Source of the DNA: CAMCXE01 sp046347475
GTDB lineage: Bacteria > Pseudomonadota > Gammaproteobacteria > Pseudomonadales > Cellvibrionaceae
DNA length: 64,000 nt
NCBI GenBank assembly: GCA_046347475.1
Contig: JAXMGD010000004.1
Location: forward strand, 1 to 64,000
Direction of reading: 5' to 3'
Of this stretch, positions 1-9,103 are shown piece by piece. Every line of letters begins with the position of its first letter. The stretch's first letter is position 1. The notes below the pieces were generated by a model that was not told where the DNA came from, searched no databases, and saw only the letters and a program-made list of their open reading frames with translations. A program made the position numbers and the translations under genes.

Positions 1-1231
1 TCATAGTACCTTCATTAATCCATGTCCATCCCCTTTGGAAAGCCAAATAACCGCCATTAACTGCAGAGCCTATTTGGCTGATGCCCTGAGTAATTAAAGT
101 GCCGGTGCCACTGAGCGTGCTACTGCCTGTAACATCAAATGCACCCAATACCGTCACGGTGCCTGTGCCGTCTAGAGTGCCTCCAGCCAGTACTAAATTC
201 CCTATGATTTCAGATTCATCTGCCAACTCCAAAGTAGCACTGTTGGTAAGTTTTAATTCGCCATTACACACCAACGAATTAACACTGAATGAGCCACCAT
301 TTAGGGTGACGCTTTGCCCGTTGGATAGATTAATTGATACATTGTCCGAACCCGTGGGCACGGCTCCGGTGCTCCAATTGGTAGCCAGGTTCCAAGAACC
401 TCCTTGGGTTCCTATCCAGGTAACTGTAGGCTGCACTAAAGCTAAAGGCGCAGCTAAGGTTTGTAGACTATGGGATTGAGTTGGAAATGGCAGTGCATCG
501 GCAGCAAGGGGAGCCATTTCGTCTGGTAGTGGAGTAGCTGTGAAGGGGCTTACGGCCACAGCTAAAGGTGCAGAAGACTCTGGTTGCACCGAAAGCTCCG
601 CCTTTGCCAAATGAAATCCCAGTTCAAATGCACTGTTATCCTTCACTTCGAATTTCAAGGTATACACACCGGGCGGCAGCTGCAAAGGTGTCGGCGCAAC
701 GTCATCGGATCCAGTGTTACCCGCTCCCAACGGCTTCCCATCGGCTGAGAGGATGGTCCAATACAAGCCGGAGGCTTCGAGTGCGACCAGTTGATCGCAG
801 GCTACCTTAGTCTCTCGCTCCAATGTGAAGGTGAATGAAGTACTGGTTTGCATGGCATCCAAATGAGCCGATACGCGTTGGCCCGCATCTATGTTCACAG
901 CTTCTAATGGGATTACCGAGTTATCTGGAGTGAAGACGGGATTTACCGAAGATAGCGACGGCACGCTTACCCACCCAGAACCCTGATTTTCTGGGTTTAC
1001 TGCATAATTCGAGCTTTCGACAACTAATTCGGCCACTGCATATTGTGGCTCTGGCTCATTTAGATTATTGGCCGAGGGTATTAAATCGGCGGATAATAAA
1101 ACCTTAGGCTCTAGGGCTTCTAGTAACCATATTTCTTTGGTAGGTGATTCCTGCTGAATTGCGGGTTTGCCTGGGTGCTTGTCGCTTTGACGAGTTTTAT
1201 TGGAACGACCAGATGTTGGAACTCTTTTCAT
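1..1231 (-). CDS. LEPR-XLL giant secreted protein, N-terminal part (runs off left edge)
   Basis: An open reading frame starts at ATG 1231 and stays open through base 1, giving 410 visible codons. I translated it by hand. The N-terminus is basic and polar, with no hydrophobic Sec signal peptide. It is followed at about residues 36-49 by the motif LLEALEPKVLLSADL, nearly the same as in the giant protein encoded at 13050-45935. Next come a beta-sandwich segment like a pre-peptidase C-terminal (PPC) domain (about residues 100-200) and a Gly/Thr/Asn-rich segment starting TWIGTQGGSW, which looks like the start of a beta-helix or passenger-type repeat region. A weak ribosome site (GGGTGAG) lies upstream of the ATG. 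The gene follows the export operon on the same strand but is separated from it by the IS66 copy. Total length is unknown. It is probably a second large cargo of the same export system; the identification rests on the LEPR-XLL motif. Confidence 0.8.
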   Translation of the reverse strand, partial: MKRVPTSGRSNKTRQSDKHPGKPAIQQESPTKEIWLLEALEPKVLLSADLIPSANNLNEPEPQYAVAELVVESSNYAVNPENQGSGWVSVPSLSSVNPVFTPDNSVIPLEAVNIDAGQRVSAHLDAMQTSTSFTFTLERETKVACDQLVALEASGLYWTILSADGKPLGAGNTGSDDVAPTPLQLPPGVYTLKFEVKDNSAFELGFHLAKAELSVQPESSAPLAVAVSPFTATPLPDEMAPLAADALPFPTQSHSLQTLAAPLALVQPTVTWIGTQGGSWNLATNWSTGAVPTGSDNVSINLSNGQSVTLNGGSFSVNSLVCNGELKLTNSATLELADESEIIGNLVLAGGTLDGTGTVTVLGAFDVTGSSTLSGTGTLITQGISQIGSAVNGGYLAFQRGWTWINEGTM

Positions 1232-1540
1232 TAGAACTCACCCTTTATAATATAGAAAACGGCATATATCCCCGTATTGAACTTGGTTGGACCACACTTA
1301 TTCATGTGCTAGGAGAAGCGTTATTCATGCCAAACTTCGCCATTCGATATTTTGATTATCGTGTCGGGCTGCGTGGGAACGTCTTTTTAGCATTTAATCT
1401 TTAATAGTTACAACCAATGGTGATGTTTAAATAGACAAGGACTCTAAACGCATAACGCATTCCTCGTGTTCCTGTAGCGTGATTTCGTTTCATTCCAATG
1501 CGGCAGGATTAAAGGCAACACACTGTTGACACGCCAATCC
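1232..1540. other. Intergenic region upstream of the second LEPR-XLL gene
   Basis: This 309-base stretch separates the LEPR-XLL start at 1231 from the IS66 left end. An AT-rich segment just upstream of the start (minus strand TATATTATAAAG, about 1240-1252) could hold a -10 element, but no convincing -35 box is seen. With the IS66 copy removed, the original gap between the adaptor gene ending at 4148 and this gene would be roughly 580 bases, enough for a separate promoter. An 86-codon plus-strand frame crosses the region antisense to the LEPR-XLL start; I do not consider it a gene. Confidence 0.5.
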
Positions 1541-1616
1541 GTAAGCGACCAATAAACCCCACCTGGCCCTGAGCGCCGATCCGCCATACCCTTAGTTTTA
1601 CACCAGAGGAAACTTT

Positions 1617-1922
1617 ATGGCTAGGCGCACCCCACAACAATGGCAAAAATTAATCGCCGAACAGGCCGCATCAGGCCAAACAGCGACCGCGTTTTGCGCG
1701 GCGCGGGGTATCAACAACAAATACTTCAGTGTGCAAAAAATTAAATTGGCAGCTGCAGAGAATCGAACGCCAGCAACGAAAATCAATTCAAAATTTATAG
1801 CCATCGCGACGCAACCCCTTTTATCTCCGGTTATTTCGCTACACCTTGGCGCCCTGCAACTCAGAGTGCCTGCCGATTCACCGCCACAATGGCTAGCAGC
1901 GTTGATTCGCGAGCTTAACTAA
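1617..1922 (+). CDS. tnpA: IS66-family accessory protein TnpA
   Basis: This 101-residue protein matches the first small ORF of IS66 elements. It has an N-terminal helix-turn-helix-like segment typical of the family (ARRTPQQWQKLIAEQAASG, then a TATAFCAARGI motif). It starts shortly after an AGAGGAAAC ribosome site. Its last base overlaps the ATG of tnpB (TAATG-type junction at 1922), so the two are probably translationally coupled. TnpA is needed for IS66 transposition, but its exact role is not settled. The identification comes from position and sequence style within a bounded IS66 copy. Confidence 0.9.
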   Translation: MARRTPQQWQKLIAEQAASGQTATAFCAARGINNKYFSVQKIKLAAAENRTPATKINSKFIAIATQPLLSPVISLHLGALQLRVPADSPPQWLAALIRELN

Positions 1923-2269
1923 TGCGAGCCTGTACCGAATTTTCCAACATTTATCTCTATCGCGACGCCATCGACTTCCGCAAATCCATTAACGGCTTGG
2001 TAGCCTTAGTTGAGGGCGAATTATCCCGCTCCGCCTTTGATCCAGCCCTCTACCTGTTTTGCAACAAACAGCGCGATAAACTCAAAATGCTGTATTGGGA
2101 TAACACGGGTTTTGCACTCTGGTACAAGCGTTTGGAGCGGGACCGATTTAAATGGCCAAAGGGGCAAGCCGACAAATCCTTAATGCTAACCGACACCGAT
2201 GTGTACCGATTATTGGCAGGCTATGATGTTGTTGGGCACAAGCAGTTACATTACGCCAGCCACTATTAA
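1922..2269 (+). CDS. tnpB: IS66-family accessory protein TnpB
   Basis: This 115-residue protein is a typical IS66 Orf2/TnpB. The diagnostic stretches are IYLYRDAIDFRKSINGL near residue 10 and KLKMLYWDNTGFALWYKRLE in the middle. Length is normal for the family and no disruption is seen. It overlaps tnpA by one base and precedes tnpC by about 30 bases. TnpB is required for efficient transposition of IS66 elements although it is not the DDE transposase. Confidence 0.95.
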   Translation: MRACTEFSNIYLYRDAIDFRKSINGLVALVEGELSRSAFDPALYLFCNKQRDKLKMLYWDNTGFALWYKRLERDRFKWPKGQADKSLMLTDTDVYRLLAGYDVVGHKQLHYASHY

Positions 2270-2300
2270 ATAAATCTAAACGTCATGGTATTATTGCTCC

Positions 2301-3851
2301 ATGACGCCTACCTCTTCCCAACTACCCGATGATATTGCAGAGCTCAAAAAAATAATTGGGCAGCTGCAAGATGAAATCCAATTTTTACGCGAACAATCTA
2401 ATTTGGCGCGCCGCAGGCAATTTGCTGCGTCCTCCGAAAAATCCGCCGATCAGCTTGAATTGATTTTTAACGAAGCGGAGGCCATTGAAGCACTGGAGGA
2501 ATTAACCGACGATGCCTGCGCAGAAGCCGATGCTGCGACTATCATCGAAGCAACTGAAACGCCGAATAAGTCGTCCGCAAATAAAAAGCCTGGCCGCAAG
2601 CCATTGCCTGCTTCACTGCCCCGTGAAGAGCGGTTAATTGATATCACCGAGGAACAAAAAATTTGTCCCTGCTGCCAAGGTGCTTTGCACCGCGTGGGTG
2701 AAGAGCGATCTGAACAATTGGAATATATTCCCGCCAGCATTAAAGTGATTGAAACCGTACGGCCAAAATACACTTGTCGACACTGTGAAAAAACGGCTGA
2801 GGTAACATCCTTTGTGATTGCACCGGTGCCCTGCAGCCCCATTCCCAAAAGTATGGCCACAGCCAGTTTGCTGGCTCAAATTATTTGCAATAAATATCAG
2901 TTTGGCTTGCCGTTATATCGCCAAGTGACGCTTTTTCAACAATCCGGCATCGATATTGACCGCCGCAGTATGGCCAATTGGATGATCAAGTGTGCCGATT
3001 GGTTCGAGCGCATCACAGATGCATTTAAAAATCATTTGCTGCAACAAATCGCCATTCACGCTGACGAAACGCCAATTAAAGTCATCGATGAGGAGCGAGA
3101 AAAAAGTTACATGTGGGTGTATTGCAGCGGCGCCGACTCGCCCAACGCAAATAGTTCGATCAAAAATATCGTGCTCTACGACTTTCAACCCAGTCGCGCC
3201 GCCGCGTGTCCTAAAGCATTTTTACAGGATTATGCGGGCTATTTACAGGTGGATGGCTATGCGGCTTATGAACAGACACAAGCAAAGTTGGTTGGCTGTT
3301 TTGCGCACGCGCGGCGTAAATTTATGGATGCTCAAAGCGTGCAGCCGAAGGGGAAAATCGGCAAAGCCGATTGGGCGCTCAATCATATTCAAAAATTATA
3401 TGCCATTGAAAAACAGCTTGCGGATAAAACCCCTGAGCAGCGACATGTGCTGCGCCAGGAAAAATCGGTGCCTTTGTTATCTTAATTTAAGTTATGACTG
3501 GATAAATCCAGTCATGACGCGCCGCCTAAAAGTGCTATTGGGGCTGCAATTTTTTATTGTTTAAATCAGTGGCATAAATTAGCGGCTTACGTGCAGGATG
3601 GCCATGTACAGATTGACAATAATCGCGCTGAGCGCGCCATCAAGTCTTTTGTTATAGGCCGTAAAAACTGGTTGTTTAGCGCGACCAACCGAGGGGCAAG
3701 GGCAAGTGCTATTTTATACAGCGTGATTGAAACGGCGAAGGCAAATGGGTTGGAACCCCTACAGTATATTCACCGATTGCATGATGAGCTGCCGTGCCGT
3801 AAAGAGGATGACACCATTGAGGATTTATTGCCTTGGACTGTTGCTGGTTAG
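2301..3851 (+). pseudogene. tnpC: IS66-family transposase TnpC, broken by two in-frame stops
   Basis: The reading frame encodes a full-length IS66 DDE transposase of about 516 codons. It has an N-terminal coiled coil (DIAELKKIIGQLQDEIQFLR), a zinc-finger-like segment with CPCC and CRHC (about residues 122-160), the catalytic core with HADETPIKV, and the C-terminal IDNNRAERAIKSF block. It is interrupted by TAA at 3483-3485 and TGA at 3495-3497. Both stops are in the same frame, so the break comes from two nonsense substitutions within 15 bases, not a frameshift; family homologues would read roughly LLSEFKLWL here. The upstream part alone gives 394 residues and lacks the last catalytic Glu region. 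This copy should be inactive unless helped in trans. Confidence 0.9.
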
Positions 3852-3881
3852 GTGGGGTTTATTGGTCGCTTACGCCAATCC

Positions 3882-4147
3882 AGCTGCATTGCCAAAATCA
3901 AACGCATAACAAAAGAGGAGAAGTAGGTTAACCGTTTGACCAAGCTCTACTGTGTTAGAGGTTTTTTTGGCCAAATGTGCACCGAATAGATCAATGGACA
4001 CTAATGCTCGATCAGTTCTCGCACAGCAAGGCCCACTACAGAATTGAGGAGATATTACTTGGGGTGGCAGCTAATTATATGGGAGTTGATGGTCCCTAAG
4101 GACACAATCACCAAATTCTATTCAACTTCAAACACAATAAGAAATTA
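3882..4147. other. Intergenic region downstream of the export operon
   Basis: No gene is seen here. With 1232-1532 it formed one intergenic space before the IS66 inserted. There is no strong intrinsic terminator for the minus-strand operon; the only hairpin-like sequence is the weak GTCCTTAGGGAC (minus strand, about 4092-4103). Read-through towards the second LEPR-XLL gene before the insertion therefore cannot be excluded. Confidence 0.4.
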
Positions 4148-4960
4148 TTATTCGTTATTATTAACAATCAATTTACAGCGACTTCCAACAGGAATATAAC
4201 CTGCCTCATTATTCAGTTCAACCACCACGCCAAATGTACCGCTGGTAGATTCGATTACGCCGTCAACAGTAGTTACTTTTGCACGAAACTCGCCCTCAAG
4301 CGGTGACTCTGGTTTAATCACCACATCATCATTCACTTTTATTTTGCCAAAAAGTGACAACGGAACATAAGAAACAACCTTTAAACGATCTGTTTGTACA
4401 AGTTTAAGAATTGATTTTTTAGTTTCACTTGAATCGACTAAAGCGCCTGGAGAGAGAAATACATTCATGACAACACCAGGAAAGGGACTGCGCAATATTC
4501 GGCGATTTAATTGCTCCTGAGTCTGTTGATGCTCCAATTTGGCAAGCTCATTATTTTCGCGAGAGGATTTAACTTCGGCTTCTGCAAGCTTACGCTCAGC
4601 CTCAGCCTCATCCAATGCTTGAGCTGAAATAAAATTTTCATCGTAAAGTTGTTTACTACGCTTTGCTTTTTCTTGAGCAGCCACTAATTTACTTTCAGCC
4701 ACCTGAATTGCCCCAGTGGCCTCAGATTTAAATTTTGCTACCTTCACTGCGCTGCTCTCTATTTTTGAATCTATCGTCACGAGAGGATCATTTAAATTGA
4801 CGTGAACACCCCGCTGCACATGAATTTCTTGAATCAGACCTACAACTGGGCTGCGAAGATCCAAGGAATGTAATGGCTCGATCATACAATCAAAATCGCG
4901 GCTAGCCTTTGCACTTAGGCCCCAAAACATTGCCACAATGAAAAATAGTGCGCGTTTCAT
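4148..4960 (-). CDS. Periplasmic adaptor (membrane fusion) protein, HlyD/RND type
   Basis: This 270-residue protein has an N-terminal hydrophobic signal-like segment (MKRALFFIVAMFWGLSAKA). A split biotinyl-lipoyl domain (VVGLIQEIHVQRGVHVNLND, later RSPFPGVVMNVFLSPGALV) flanks a central alpha-helical hairpin (about residues 70-155), and a C-terminal beta-barrel-like part follows. This is the classic adaptor layout linking inner-membrane transporters with a TolC channel. Its ATG overlaps the stop of the SecA-like gene (ATGA at 4957-4960), so it is the last gene of the operon and translationally coupled. It is the third adaptor-type protein in the operon, beside the GAF-like/HlyD and M50/HlyD fusions, and the only one with a cleavable-looking signal peptide. 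No transporter with RND features is nearby, so I assign it to the export system. Confidence 0.85.
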   Translation of the reverse strand: MKRALFFIVAMFWGLSAKASRDFDCMIEPLHSLDLRSPVVGLIQEIHVQRGVHVNLNDPLVTIDSKIESSAVKVAKFKSEATGAIQVAESKLVAAQEKAKRSKQLYDENFISAQALDEAEAERKLAEAEVKSSRENNELAKLEHQQTQEQLNRRILRSPFPGVVMNVFLSPGALVDSSETKKSILKLVQTDRLKVVSYVPLSLFGKIKVNDDVVIKPESPLEGEFRAKVTTVDGVIESTSGTFGVVVELNNEAGYIPVGSRCKLIVNNNE

Positions 4961-6936
4961 AGAGTTTTACCTGCAAAACCGATCAATTGATGAAGTGTTT
5001 TATCCTGCTTAAGGGTTTGACGACGCGCTTTAAGCGCCTGTTGCTCTGCACGCCATTGAGCAATTAGACGAATGAGCGGCATAAACGACACTAAACCGTT
5101 CGAAGGAGCATCACTCCACCAAAGTGCATTTTTCTTAAATACCTCATCCTGCTTCGAGACAATTGCTCGTGTGCTTCCAGGATCGCCTTGACGTCCACTG
5201 CGGCCAAAAAGTTGGCGATCGACTCGCGGGGACTCATGAAATTCAGTCAATATAACATGTAGCCCTCCTGCCTCACGGGCTTCCTCACTAAGCTTAATAT
5301 CGGTACCGCGGCCGGCCATATTTGTCGCAACCGTTACGCGTGCAGACTGACCAGCTTGCCTAATAATTTCAGCCTCATCATTATCTTGTCGAGCATTTAA
5401 AACTATATGGTCCACATTATAGTGTGACAACACTGCGCTAACGGCTTCTGAAGCCTCAACACTACGCGTTCCTACCAATACTGGTTGACCGCGATTAATT
5501 GCTGCAATTACATCTTCATAAACACATTGCCATTTTTGCTCTGTATTTTGAGTGCAAATATCAGGCATTCGGAATCTGCGATTTTTTCTATTTGGAGGTA
5601 TTTTGCGCACGGCCAAACCATAAACTTCCCATAATTCTTGCCGAGACTCGGATGCAGTACCCGTTAAACCCGACAATAAGAAATAGCGTCTAAAAAAGCG
5701 CTGAAAAGTCATTTTCGCCAAAGTTTCGCGGCTACTTGACTGCTCTAAACCTTCCTTGCTTTCAATCAACTGGTGTAGGCCTTGTTCCCAAGTCCGATCG
5801 GGCATTACGCGCCCAGTGGACTCATCAACAATCTGAACCTTTCCTTCCGCTAAAATATACTGCTGATCTAAATTAAAGACGTGTACAGCTGTGATAGCCT
5901 GCTTTAACAATACGCGCTGCCACCGAGGTGTTCTCCAAACAGGTCTAACTGAATCGGGAATAGGAGTACAAGCTTCAATGGCTTTATCGAATACTGTTAT
6001 AGTTCTATCGCCAGCAATTGAGAAATGAATGTTTTCCTGCATATTTTTAACCTGCTCAACGGCCCAACTAATTAATTCCGGCTCATAAATGCCTTCTGCA
6101 TCACGAGAAATAATTAAAGGGGTGCGCGCTTCATCGATTAGAATGCTATCGGCTTCATCGACTATCACAAAATGCAGGCTGGGAATAAGTGGTACTTCGT
6201 TGCTGTTTGATTTAAAAAGCCCCTTCAAATGCGCCACTCGATGAGGGAAAAAGCCATGCCCTGACAAGCGATCTTTTAAATAATCAAAAACAAGTTCCTT
6301 ACCACTTACATAGCAAATATTTTTTCTGTACTGCTCACATCGATCCTGAGGCTCCATTCCTTCGATTACACTTCCAGCTTCAAGATTGAAAAAACTAAAT
6401 AGGTGTTGCATTTCCTGTGCATCCCGTTGTGCCAAATAGTCATTGGTACTGACCACGTGAACACTCGCTCCTGCGGATGCCATTATGGTAGCTGCAAGGC
6501 CGGCGACTAAGGTTTTACCTTCTCCCGTTTGCATTTCGGCTAAAGCACCCGACAGCAAGGTAGACGCTCCCATGTACTGTACATCGTGAGGGTAATAACC
6601 AAAAACTCGAAAACACGCCTCACCAACGATTGCAAATGCATTGGCTATTATTTGCGGATTGTGAGGCTGCTTAATGAGGGACTGGATTTCTTGTTGATAA
6701 CTTAAAAATAAATCACCTTGAGATAAATTTTTTTTGTTTTCGCCAGCCAATCGTATACGGTTGCCGAACCTTGCAATACTGCGTTGTGACATACGACGTT
6801 TTTGAAAGCATCCAGAATATCGCAGTAAAAAATCTTCAATTTTTTGGCTGCGAGAATCTTCTCGTTCGTCACGAAGTGTGTCTGCCCGCTTAAATCGCGG
6901 CCCCGCATATAATTTTGCTAAAACTCCATTAAACAT
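4957..6936 (-). CDS. SecA-like preprotein translocase ATPase, short accessory form
   Basis: This 659-residue protein has the motor core of SecA. Walker A is MQTGEGKT (135-142), the DEAD box is in VIVDEADSILIDEARTP (258-272), TNMAGRGTDIKL is at 538-549 and the arginine-finger block GRSGRQGDPGS at 578-588. The preprotein-crosslinking region between the two nucleotide-binding halves is present. About 70 residues follow motif VI, against roughly 300 in housekeeping SecA (about 900 residues). The helical scaffold/wing region is thus largely missing, and no C-terminal zinc motif is seen. The start at 6936 overlaps the M50/HlyD gene by 8 bases and the end overlaps the adaptor gene by 4. SecA proteins drive polypeptides across the inner membrane with ATP. 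Its place in an operon with TolC and HlyD-type proteins and no ABC ATPase suggests it powers export of the giant LEPR-XLL proteins, which is inference. Confidence 0.9.
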   Translation of the reverse strand: MFNGVLAKLYAGPRFKRADTLRDEREDSRSQKIEDFLLRYSGCFQKRRMSQRSIARFGNRIRLAGENKKNLSQGDLFLSYQQEIQSLIKQPHNPQIIANAFAIVGEACFRVFGYYPHDVQYMGASTLLSGALAEMQTGEGKTLVAGLAATIMASAGASVHVVSTNDYLAQRDAQEMQHLFSFFNLEAGSVIEGMEPQDRCEQYRKNICYVSGKELVFDYLKDRLSGHGFFPHRVAHLKGLFKSNSNEVPLIPSLHFVIVDEADSILIDEARTPLIISRDAEGIYEPELISWAVEQVKNMQENIHFSIAGDRTITVFDKAIEACTPIPDSVRPVWRTPRWQRVLLKQAITAVHVFNLDQQYILAEGKVQIVDESTGRVMPDRTWEQGLHQLIESKEGLEQSSSRETLAKMTFQRFFRRYFLLSGLTGTASESRQELWEVYGLAVRKIPPNRKNRRFRMPDICTQNTEQKWQCVYEDVIAAINRGQPVLVGTRSVEASEAVSAVLSHYNVDHIVLNARQDNDEAEIIRQAGQSARVTVATNMAGRGTDIKLSEEAREAGGLHVILTEFHESPRVDRQLFGRSGRQGDPGSTRAIVSKQDEVFKKNALWWSDAPSNGLVSFMPLIRLIAQWRAEQQALKARRQTLKQDKTLHQLIGFAGKTL

Positions 6937-9103
6937 TTAGACGTGCCAAAAAAGCCTGCCGCAACCGTAGAAACATTTGTTGGGCTAAAGGTGTCCATCC
7001 CAAATCAAAACGCACCAACGCTCGATCACCAAATGCAGCAACTGGATCGGCATGTTCGAGTTCTAATTCACAATCAAACACGCGCTGTAATGCGGTAACA
7101 CCTTCTCGATCTGAGGGATCTACTGGGATTAAGCCTCCGCCATCAGACCCCAATGCAGGTGAAACTAACTTCTGCTGGCCTGCTGCAATTGGTCTTAAAT
7201 CCCGTGCAACAAATGATACCCAGGGTCTGCGTGATAAACGAACTTGTATTGATTGAGTGCGACTGCGCACCAATTCAACATCCTCTTGAGCAACGGCCAC
7301 ACGCAATATTTTGGTGGGCCCATTAATTACGTAACCGACTATCTCACCGCGCTTAAAATATTGACCCTCGGGAAGATTGCCATTAACAAACACCCATTTG
7401 CCAGCAACACCCGCTCTTAGGCTAAGCGCATTTACTTTTTCCTCGGCTTCATCGCGTTTTTGTTTTACTGCAACTAACTGTCTTTTGGTTTGAATAGTTT
7501 TAGCAATATCTTCAATTTGTTCTTTGCGCAACTGCGCATCGAGCTCCTCAAATTCGGCCTGCGCCTGATTATATTCAGCTTGTAATTTTGGATTATCTAA
7601 TTTTGCAATTAACTCACCTGCCTTGAGCTCTGCTCCAGACTCTACGAAATTCATATTGAGTTGGCCTGCAGCCCCGGCTCTAACAACTGCTTGTTCCGGC
7701 ACCCAGAGTACCGCTTCTGATACTGCGTAAAAAGGTAAGGGAATCATGGATAGGAATACCGACAAAAATACAGCGGCACCTAAGCACATTCGCAGGACTT
7801 TGTCGTAACGTCCTACAAGCGTTGGACTTGTCCGAATGTGTTTCCAACCATTCCAGAGTGGTTTAATCAGACTTGACCAGACTCCAGCAAGGGCTATTAC
7901 AGCGCCAAAAATAAAATATTGTTCCGCGACAAACCAAGCCAATCCCAATGCAATTACCAAGCGATAGATGGGGGCAATCGCTCCATATATTAGAAAGACT
8001 TTTGCTTCACCTGGACCATGTTCTGGGGATTTTGCTTGCTGTGCTCGAAATAAATATTTATCCACCAAGTAAGTCCAATATTTGGTGGAGCGTTGAGCGA
8101 GATTGGGAATTTCCAAAAGCTCACTGAGCACAAAGTAGGCGTCGTAACGCATTAGTGGATTGCCATTTACGATCAATGTAGAGACACCGGCAATGACAAC
8201 GACATTATAAGCGATTGCGCGCACTAAACCAGGTTCAGCTAATACCCACACCACTATTGCAATCGCCCCGAGCATAAGCTCGGCCATAATGCCAGCTGCC
8301 GCTACTGTGGCGCGTTGCCATTTATTGGCAAATCCATAAGAGTCGGTTGCATCCACGTAAGGCACTGGAGTAAATACTAGAAACATTAGGCCCGCTTCAC
8401 GCACAACTCCACCCCACTTTTTAACAGCAAGCGCATGAGACCATTCATGTACTGCTTTTAAAATAGGGTAAATAAACCAAGCAATAAATAAATTGTGTGC
8501 ATTTAATATTTGGTCCGAAAGATTTTCAGTCAATGGGCCCCAATGCATAGCAGCCAAAATAAACGCAGGAAAAATTAACGCAAGCCAACACAAAAATACT
8601 GGAAGCGAAAACACAGCCCCTGCTAATTTCCGCTGCTTTGCTATCCAGGGTTCAGGATAGAACAAAGGTAATTTAAGGCTTAAGGGGTTTAAAAAAACCT
8701 GTTTGAGTTTTGCCTTACGCTGGCGCTCATGGCGCTCCAAAACCTCTACGGCATCAGGTGTCACCTGGCTTTGAAGAAGATCGCTGCCATACAGCTGCGA
8801 CACTAATTTAACCAATTCAGGCTGAGCGATGGCATCTTGATCCAACGCCTGCCCTGCCTGGTCAGAAGCCTGTTCTTGCAGTGCTGACTGTTGCCAGATG
8901 TCATCCAGTGTTCGTTGGCCATCAAAAAGAGCTACAACCCGCCAAGCCTCTAGTGAGAGTCTGTGAAAGCGATGGGAGGAGGGATCAAACAGTACAACGG
9001 CTCGTCGGCCACGAAATATACGGTGGTAGCTTCGTACGCCCTCGCGCAGCTGTGGCCGAAGCCACCGCACGCTGTGCCAATTATCAGAAAGGACTGCGTG
9101 CAT
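6929..9103 (-). CDS. PqqD-like / M50 site-2-type metalloprotease / HlyD adaptor fusion
   Basis: This 724-residue protein has three parts. Residues about 20-120 resemble a PqqD-like peptide-binding winged helix (FDPSSHRFHRLSLEAWRVVALFDG). Residues about 150-470 hold several membrane segments and the signature of M50 intramembrane zinc proteases: HEWSH at 219-223 and NPLMRYDAYF at 315-324 with the ligand Asp321, as in YydH/S2P-like proteins. Residues about 480-724 form an HlyD-type adaptor with lipoyl-like half-motifs and a coiled coil (LDNPKLQAEYNQAQAEFEELDAQL). The ATG directly follows the stop of the upstream adaptor gene (TAAATG), and the 3' end overlaps the SecA-like gene. A protease or protease-like membrane core fused to an adaptor suggests a channel component that also processes the cargo N-terminus. 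Catalytic ligands look intact. Function is inferred. Confidence 0.85.
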   Translation of the reverse strand: MHAVLSDNWHSVRWLRPQLREGVRSYHRIFRGRRAVVLFDPSSHRFHRLSLEAWRVVALFDGQRTLDDIWQQSALQEQASDQAGQALDQDAIAQPELVKLVSQLYGSDLLQSQVTPDAVEVLERHERQRKAKLKQVFLNPLSLKLPLFYPEPWIAKQRKLAGAVFSLPVFLCWLALIFPAFILAAMHWGPLTENLSDQILNAHNLFIAWFIYPILKAVHEWSHALAVKKWGGVVREAGLMFLVFTPVPYVDATDSYGFANKWQRATVAAAGIMAELMLGAIAIVVWVLAEPGLVRAIAYNVVVIAGVSTLIVNGNPLMRYDAYFVLSELLEIPNLAQRSTKYWTYLVDKYLFRAQQAKSPEHGPGEAKVFLIYGAIAPIYRLVIALGLAWFVAEQYFIFGAVIALAGVWSSLIKPLWNGWKHIRTSPTLVGRYDKVLRMCLGAAVFLSVFLSMIPLPFYAVSEAVLWVPEQAVVRAGAAGQLNMNFVESGAELKAGELIAKLDNPKLQAEYNQAQAEFEELDAQLRKEQIEDIAKTIQTKRQLVAVKQKRDEAEEKVNALSLRAGVAGKWVFVNGNLPEGQYFKRGEIVGYVINGPTKILRVAVAQEDVELVRSRTQSIQVRLSRRPWVSFVARDLRPIAAGQQKLVSPALGSDGGGLIPVDPSDREGVTALQRVFDCELELEHADPVAAFGDRALVRFDLGWTPLAQQMFLRLRQAFLARLNV

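Larger units (their letters stand above)
1541..3873 (+). mobile_element. IS66-family insertion sequence, complete ends
   Basis: The element is bounded by perfect 24-bp terminal inverted repeats at 1541-1564 and 3850-3873, each beginning GTAAGCG as in IS66. It is flanked by a perfect 8-bp target duplication GCCAATCC at 1533-1540 and 3874-3881, the duplication length usual for the family. It carries the standard tnpA, tnpB and tnpC order, but tnpC has two stop codons, so this copy is probably not autonomous. It sits in the intergenic space between the export operon and the second LEPR-XLL gene, in opposite orientation. The intact ends and duplication indicate a fairly recent insertion. Confidence 0.95.

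Noticed and set aside
1144..1404. 86-codon plus-strand frame
   Set aside because: It overlaps antisense the start of the LEPR-XLL gene, has no recognisable motif and no good ribosome site.
4092..4103. Hairpin GTCCTTAGGGAC as operon terminator
   Set aside because: The stem is only four base pairs and no T-run follows.
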